From: Fibrobacter succinogenes
Lineage (GTDB): Bacteria; Fibrobacterota; Fibrobacteria; Fibrobacterales; Fibrobacteraceae
Assembly: GCA_902791475.1 (NCBI GenBank)
Contig: CADAWC010000017.1
Coordinates: 27,907 to 91,906, forward strand
Direction: 5' to 3'
DNA: 64,000 nucleotides
A model generated the notes under the pieces. That model did no database searches. It saw nothing but the letters and a program-made list of their open reading frames with translations, and was not told where the DNA came from. Made by a program: the position numbers and the translations under genes. Below are positions 61,297-64,000 of this stretch, piece by piece (within the stretch, counting starts at the first letter, position 1; each line of letters starts with the position of its first letter).

Positions 61297-61334
61297 AGTA
61301 CTCCTTTTACACTCCAATCCACGCTAAATATAAA

Positions 61335-62102
61335 TTAAAACCGCACCTTGTAAATCCAGGGCCAGTTCTTGCCCGTAATCCAGAAATCACGACCGTCAAA
61401 GGCGATTCCGTTCAGCACATCCGCCTTGGGGTAGCGGCGGTTGATTTCCATCGCCTTTTCGGTAAAGTCTAGGTATTTCAGCACGCGACCGCTGGGCAGT
61501 TCGACTACGGCAATCAAGCCAGTGGTCCAGATGTTGGCGTAAAGGGTGTCACGGACCACTTCCAGTTCGTTCAGTTGTGGCACTTCGCGCCCGTTATCGC
61601 GCACGGGGATCGCCCCCACCACGCTAAAGCCGCCCAGCCCTATCTGCAAGAGTTCGCTGGAACCGTTGCTCATCAGGAGGGCGTCACGCCAGTAGGTAAG
61701 CCCCCAACCTTCCGTAGGTATGCGGAATTCGCCCTTCATGGCGAAGGGCTTGCGATTTAGAATAAACGCCTTCCTGGATTTCCAGGTCAGGTAAAAGATG
61801 TCGTCGCCAACGACCACGGAGCCTTCGCCAAAATAACGTTCCGCAAGCCGCAGGGAATCCAGAATCTTGCCGTCCAAAGTGCGGCGGTAAATGCCCGACT
61901 CGCCGTAATGCCCGGTGGATTCTATCAGGTCCTTGCCGTCAAAAAACAGCCCCTGGGTAAAGTGGTTCTGCTCGTGAGGAATGGAATCCACGATGGTCGG
62001 CACAATGCGGGGGGTATCGGCATAAGACGAGAGACGAAAGACGAAAGACGAGAGGACTAAAATGGGAAAAAAAAGACGGTTTACCATATTCACAAATTTC
62101 AT
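61335..62102 (-). CDS. Glutamine cyclotransferase (glutaminyl-peptide cyclase)
   Basis: Forms N-terminal pyroglutamate on peptides or proteins. A signal peptide (FFPILVLSSFVFRLSSYA) is followed by a five-bladed beta-propeller with HEQNHFTQGLFFDGKDLIES, YFGEGSVVVGDDIFYLTWKS, EGWGLTYWRDALLMSNGS, LNELEVVRDTLYANIWTTGL, and VLNGIAFDGRDFWITGKNWP. 255 aa, the usual length for the plant/bacterial-type enzyme. Probably periplasmic. It lies 38 bp upstream of the FISUC-domain lipoprotein start, so likely co-transcribed. Confidence 0.92.
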   Translation of the reverse strand: MKFVNMVNRLFFPILVLSSFVFRLSSYADTPRIVPTIVDSIPHEQNHFTQGLFFDGKDLIESTGHYGESGIYRRTLDGKILDSLRLAERYFGEGSVVVGDDIFYLTWKSRKAFILNRKPFAMKGEFRIPTEGWGLTYWRDALLMSNGSSELLQIGLGGFSVVGAIPVRDNGREVPQLNELEVVRDTLYANIWTTGLIAVVELPSGRVLKYLDFTEKAMEINRRYPKADVLNGIAFDGRDFWITGKNWPWIYKVRF

Positions 62103-62204
62103 AATCAGCAGTTAGCAATGAAAAATTAAAAATGTTTTGATTACAATTCTTTTTTCATTGTTCCTTTTTCTTTGCTCTTTTTGTCTTTTTCTAAATTGTA
62201 TGGT

Positions 62205-62771
62205 ATGGGCGCTGTAAAAGAACCGGCCAAAGTCAAAATCATCGTTGGGATCCTGGCAAAGGACGCCGCCTCGGTAGAGTCCGTCCGCAGCACCCTCCGC
62301 GAGCGTTTTGGCGAAGAGGACCTGAACCTGGAACCCTTCCCATTCACCTTCACCAACTACTACAAAGAAGAAATCGGCGACGCCCCCCTGCGGGCCTTCT
62401 TCAGCTACGAGCCCCTGGTGGATCGTACCGAAATCGTGGATATCAAGCTCTGGACCAACGACCTGGAACTTGAAATTGCAGAACGCGCGGGAACGCCGGG
62501 ACTCCGCCCCGTGAACCTGGACCCGGGCTACATGACTCTCGGGCAGTTCTTCTTGGCCACCACCAAGGACCAGCGGCAGCGAGTCTATATCGGCCGCGGG
62601 ATTTTCGTGGAGCCTACCCTGTACTTTCAGGACGGGCACTTTCACCATTTCGACTGGACCTACCGTGACTACCAGAGCGAAAAGTACATCGCCTACCTGG
62701 AGCAGGTCCGCGCCCGCCTCGCCTACCAGATGAGCACCGGGAAACCATACCGCCTACGCGCCAACCCCTAG
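62205..62771 (+). CDS. DUF4416 family protein
   Basis: A 188-aa soluble protein of the DUF4416 family: VKIIVGILAKDAASVESVRS near the start, then PFPFTFTNYYKEEIG, LVDRTEIVDIKLWTNDLELE, RPVNLDPGYMTLGQFFLATT, and a His-rich FQDGHFHHFDWTYRDYQSE. Conserved in several phyla, function unknown. The ATG at 62205 is preferred as the conserved sequence starts there; codons further up are low-complexity T-rich DNA. Confidence 0.87.
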   Translation: MGAVKEPAKVKIIVGILAKDAASVESVRSTLRERFGEEDLNLEPFPFTFTNYYKEEIGDAPLRAFFSYEPLVDRTEIVDIKLWTNDLELEIAERAGTPGLRPVNLDPGYMTLGQFFLATTKDQRQRVYIGRGIFVEPTLYFQDGHFHHFDWTYRDYQSEKYIAYLEQVRARLAYQMSTGKPYRLRANP

Positions 62772-62801
62772 CCTCTAAATCCTAACCCCTACCCCCTAAA
62801 A

Positions 62802-63173
62802 ATGAAAGCCGGAATCATCACCATCGTCCTCCTCATCATCAGCAACTTCTTCATGACCCTTGCCTGGTACGGCAACCTCAAGCTGAAGGAGATGCACATC
62901 AGCACCGACTGGCCGCTGATCCTCGTGATTCTCGCCAGCTGGGGTATCGCCCTCATCGAATACTTCTTCATGATTCCCGCCAACAACATCGGGAGCCGTA
63001 TCAATGGCGGGCCCTTCAGCCTCATGCAACTGAAAATCATCCAGGAGGCCATTTCCATCACGGTGTTCACCACCCTGGCTGTCACCCTGTTCCGCACCGA
63101 AACCCTCCAGTGGAACCACATCGTGGCCTTTGTGCTGGTCATCGGCGCCGTGTTCTTCGCGTTCTTGAAATAA
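62802..63173 (+). CDS. DMT-superfamily membrane protein (DUF486)
   Basis: A 123-aa membrane protein with four hydrophobic helices: IITIVLLIISNFFMTLAWYG, WPLILVILASWGIALIEYFF, ISITVFTTLAVTLF, and IVAFVLVIGAVFFAFLK. The NIGSR and GPFSLMQLKIIQE loops match the DUF486 family, small relatives of drug/metabolite transporters. Substrate unknown. The 30 bp before it are CCTAACCCCTACCCCCT, part of the simple inverted-word repeats of this genome. DUF4416 lies directly upstream. Confidence 0.88.
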   Translation: MKAGIITIVLLIISNFFMTLAWYGNLKLKEMHISTDWPLILVILASWGIALIEYFFMIPANNIGSRINGGPFSLMQLKIIQEAISITVFTTLAVTLFRTETLQWNHIVAFVLVIGAVFFAFLK

Positions 63174-63628
63174 CTTTTATTTTGAAAGGGGGAAGCCTCC
63201 CGCACCACCTAAAGGTGGCCATGTACACTAAGCGCTAAAGCGCTAAGTGTCCAAAGGTCGCTGCAGCCTTGCCCTGCTGTCACCCTGGAGGAGCGTAGCG
63301 ATAGGGCGATAGAATCACGGGGATCTCCTTGCCGTTTCCGCTACCCCCTCTCCTAGGGGCTTAGCCCCTAAGACCCCATAAATAATCCGAGTCTCAAGGG
63401 CACAGTCACCTGCAAAAAAGACCGTCGGTCGCAACTTCACTTTGTTCGTCGCTACCCTCCGGTTTTTTTGCTTAGCAACTATGCCCTCTCGCCTCGAAAA
63501 TGAGTTTCGCGACGCAGGAGGTTGCTCGGTCACGGTGTTCCCTCGCAACCACAGCCGGTCATACTCTACCCCTCTTGTCATGCCCGATTTGCATCAAACG
63601 CAGGATATATTCAGACGGGCATTTCTTT
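63174..63628. other. Repeat-rich intergenic region
   Basis: No gene is supported in these 455 bp. Contents: an ACACTAAGCGCTAAAGCGCT inverted motif (63224-63249), a GTCACCCTGGAG...CGATAGGG repeat (63279-63319), a TAGGGGC TTA GCCCCTA palindrome (about 63353-63369), and a half class I element (GTCATGCCCGATTTG, near 63579). An 88-codon minus-strand open frame (63315-63581) crosses these repeats and is judged spurious. Confidence 0.6.
63279..63319. repeat. GTCACCCTGGAG intergenic repeat
   Basis: GTCACCCTGGAGGAGCGTAG, CGATAGGGCGATAGAATC. The intergenic counterpart of the two in-gene copies in the aminotransferase. Confidence 0.75.
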
Positions 63629-64000
63629 TTAATAAACAATATTTTTCCCTATATCGGCTACAATTTTTTTGAGGACATCTTTTTCTACACTTGAAAACTT
63701 GCCGATAGACAGGACTCTTGTTTTCCAATGCTCAAAATATTGTTGAGGAAGTTCCTTTTTATTGAACGCTTTGGCAATATCAGCCTTCCATTCGTTAATT
63801 TTGCCTATTACCTGCGGGACATTCACCCCATTTACGACAGTGCGACCGCCAGCGGAAAAATTATCGCGGAATGATGGACAAACAACGCCTTTTCTCTGTA
63901 GCAACCATTGACAAGCGTATTCATAATCGCCCTCCAAAACACTCGGAGAGGCGATAAGCATTTCAATTTTTATCTCTTGTTTTTCATCTGCCGAAAGCTT
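63629..64000 (-). CDS. C-terminal part of an unidentified protein (cut by the right edge)
   Basis: The minus-strand frame is open from 64000 to a stop at 63629, giving 123 residues. It starts KLSADEKQEIKIEMLIASPS in the window and includes DYEYACQWLLQRKGVVCPSF, NGVNVPQVIGKINEWKADIA, and ends GKNIVY. Mostly helical and basic. No family recognised. AT-richer than neighbours and surrounded by repeats, so possibly an accessory gene. The true start lies beyond the window. Confidence 0.65.
   Translation of the reverse strand, partial: KLSADEKQEIKIEMLIASPSVLEGDYEYACQWLLQRKGVVCPSFRDNFSAGGRTVVNGVNVPQVIGKINEWKADIAKAFNKKELPQQYFEHWKTRVLSIGKFSSVEKDVLKKIVADIGKNIVY

Noticed and set aside
63315..63581. Minus-strand open frame of 88 codons
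   Set aside because: It runs through several intergenic repeats and palindromes, has no ribosome-binding site or domain, and its composition follows the repeats.

Overview
The window looks like chromosomal DNA from Fibrobacter (Fibrobacterota) or a close relative. The evidence is a lipoprotein with the Fibrobacter succinogenes major paralogous domain (60535-61296), a secreted GH10 xylanase with a basic Fibrobacter-type C-terminal tail (46816-48090), a Ser-rich-linker lipoprotein (8044-8889), and promoter-like TAnnTTTG boxes of the kind known from Bacteroidetes. Genes lie on both strands in short operons. One tRNA (Glu, CTC) was found; no rRNA, CRISPR array or intact insertion sequence was seen.

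Layout. 1-5.7 kb: ftsH-folP-cdaA (proteolysis, folate, c-di-AMP) followed by an FGE-sulfatase-fold envelope protein and a small lipoprotein. 5.7-9 kb: an amino-acid ABC importer whose binding protein is fused to the permease in permuted order, then a CAP-domain lipoprotein. 9-15 kb: ABC-F ATPase, DUF5662, CvfB-like RNA-binding protein, OmpA protein, beta-barrel protein, and a triple hairpin array beside tRNA-Glu. 15-31 kb: housekeeping genes (ppiD, nadB, a Ser/Thr kinase with cvpA, an amidohydrolase, a Mur ligase, an RluD-type pseudouridine synthase, lspA, a squalene/phytoene synthase, dnaA, a ClC channel). 31-36.5 kb: PDZ-thioredoxin, pyrD, an Rpn-type nuclease, an M20 peptidase and a sirtuin. 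36.6-42.2 kb: a signalling cluster (Hpt; REC-degenerate GGDEF-EAL; hybrid histidine kinase). 42.2-46.6 kb: a YejE/ATPase importer beside a NamZ-like muramidase, then the wreck of a lipoprotein plus radical-SAM gene pair. 46.8-49.4 kb: xylanase and leuB. 49.5-54.3 kb: an accessory stretch with an SDR enzyme, an EcoRI-family adenine methyltransferase coupled to a DUF262-HNH protein, a candidate structured leader RNA and an ORF6N/PLD-like gene. 54.3-64 kb: pmbA, an HTH protein, a glycosyltransferase, an aminotransferase, leuA, lipoproteins, small conserved genes, and a gene cut by the right edge.

The most notable observations are: (1) palindromic intergenic repeats that also sit in frame inside two protein genes, the YejF-like ATPase and the aminotransferase, much like Rickettsia palindromic elements; (2) a 150-bp in-frame tandem duplication inside leuB; (3) a solute-binding domain whose two lobes are in swapped order, fused to its permease; (4) a foldable, U-tailed RNA candidate just upstream of the methyltransferase-HNH operon, with a competing upstream hairpin; (5) seven exact TAnnTTTG boxes upstream of genes. 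All function calls come from reading motifs by eye; no database search was run.
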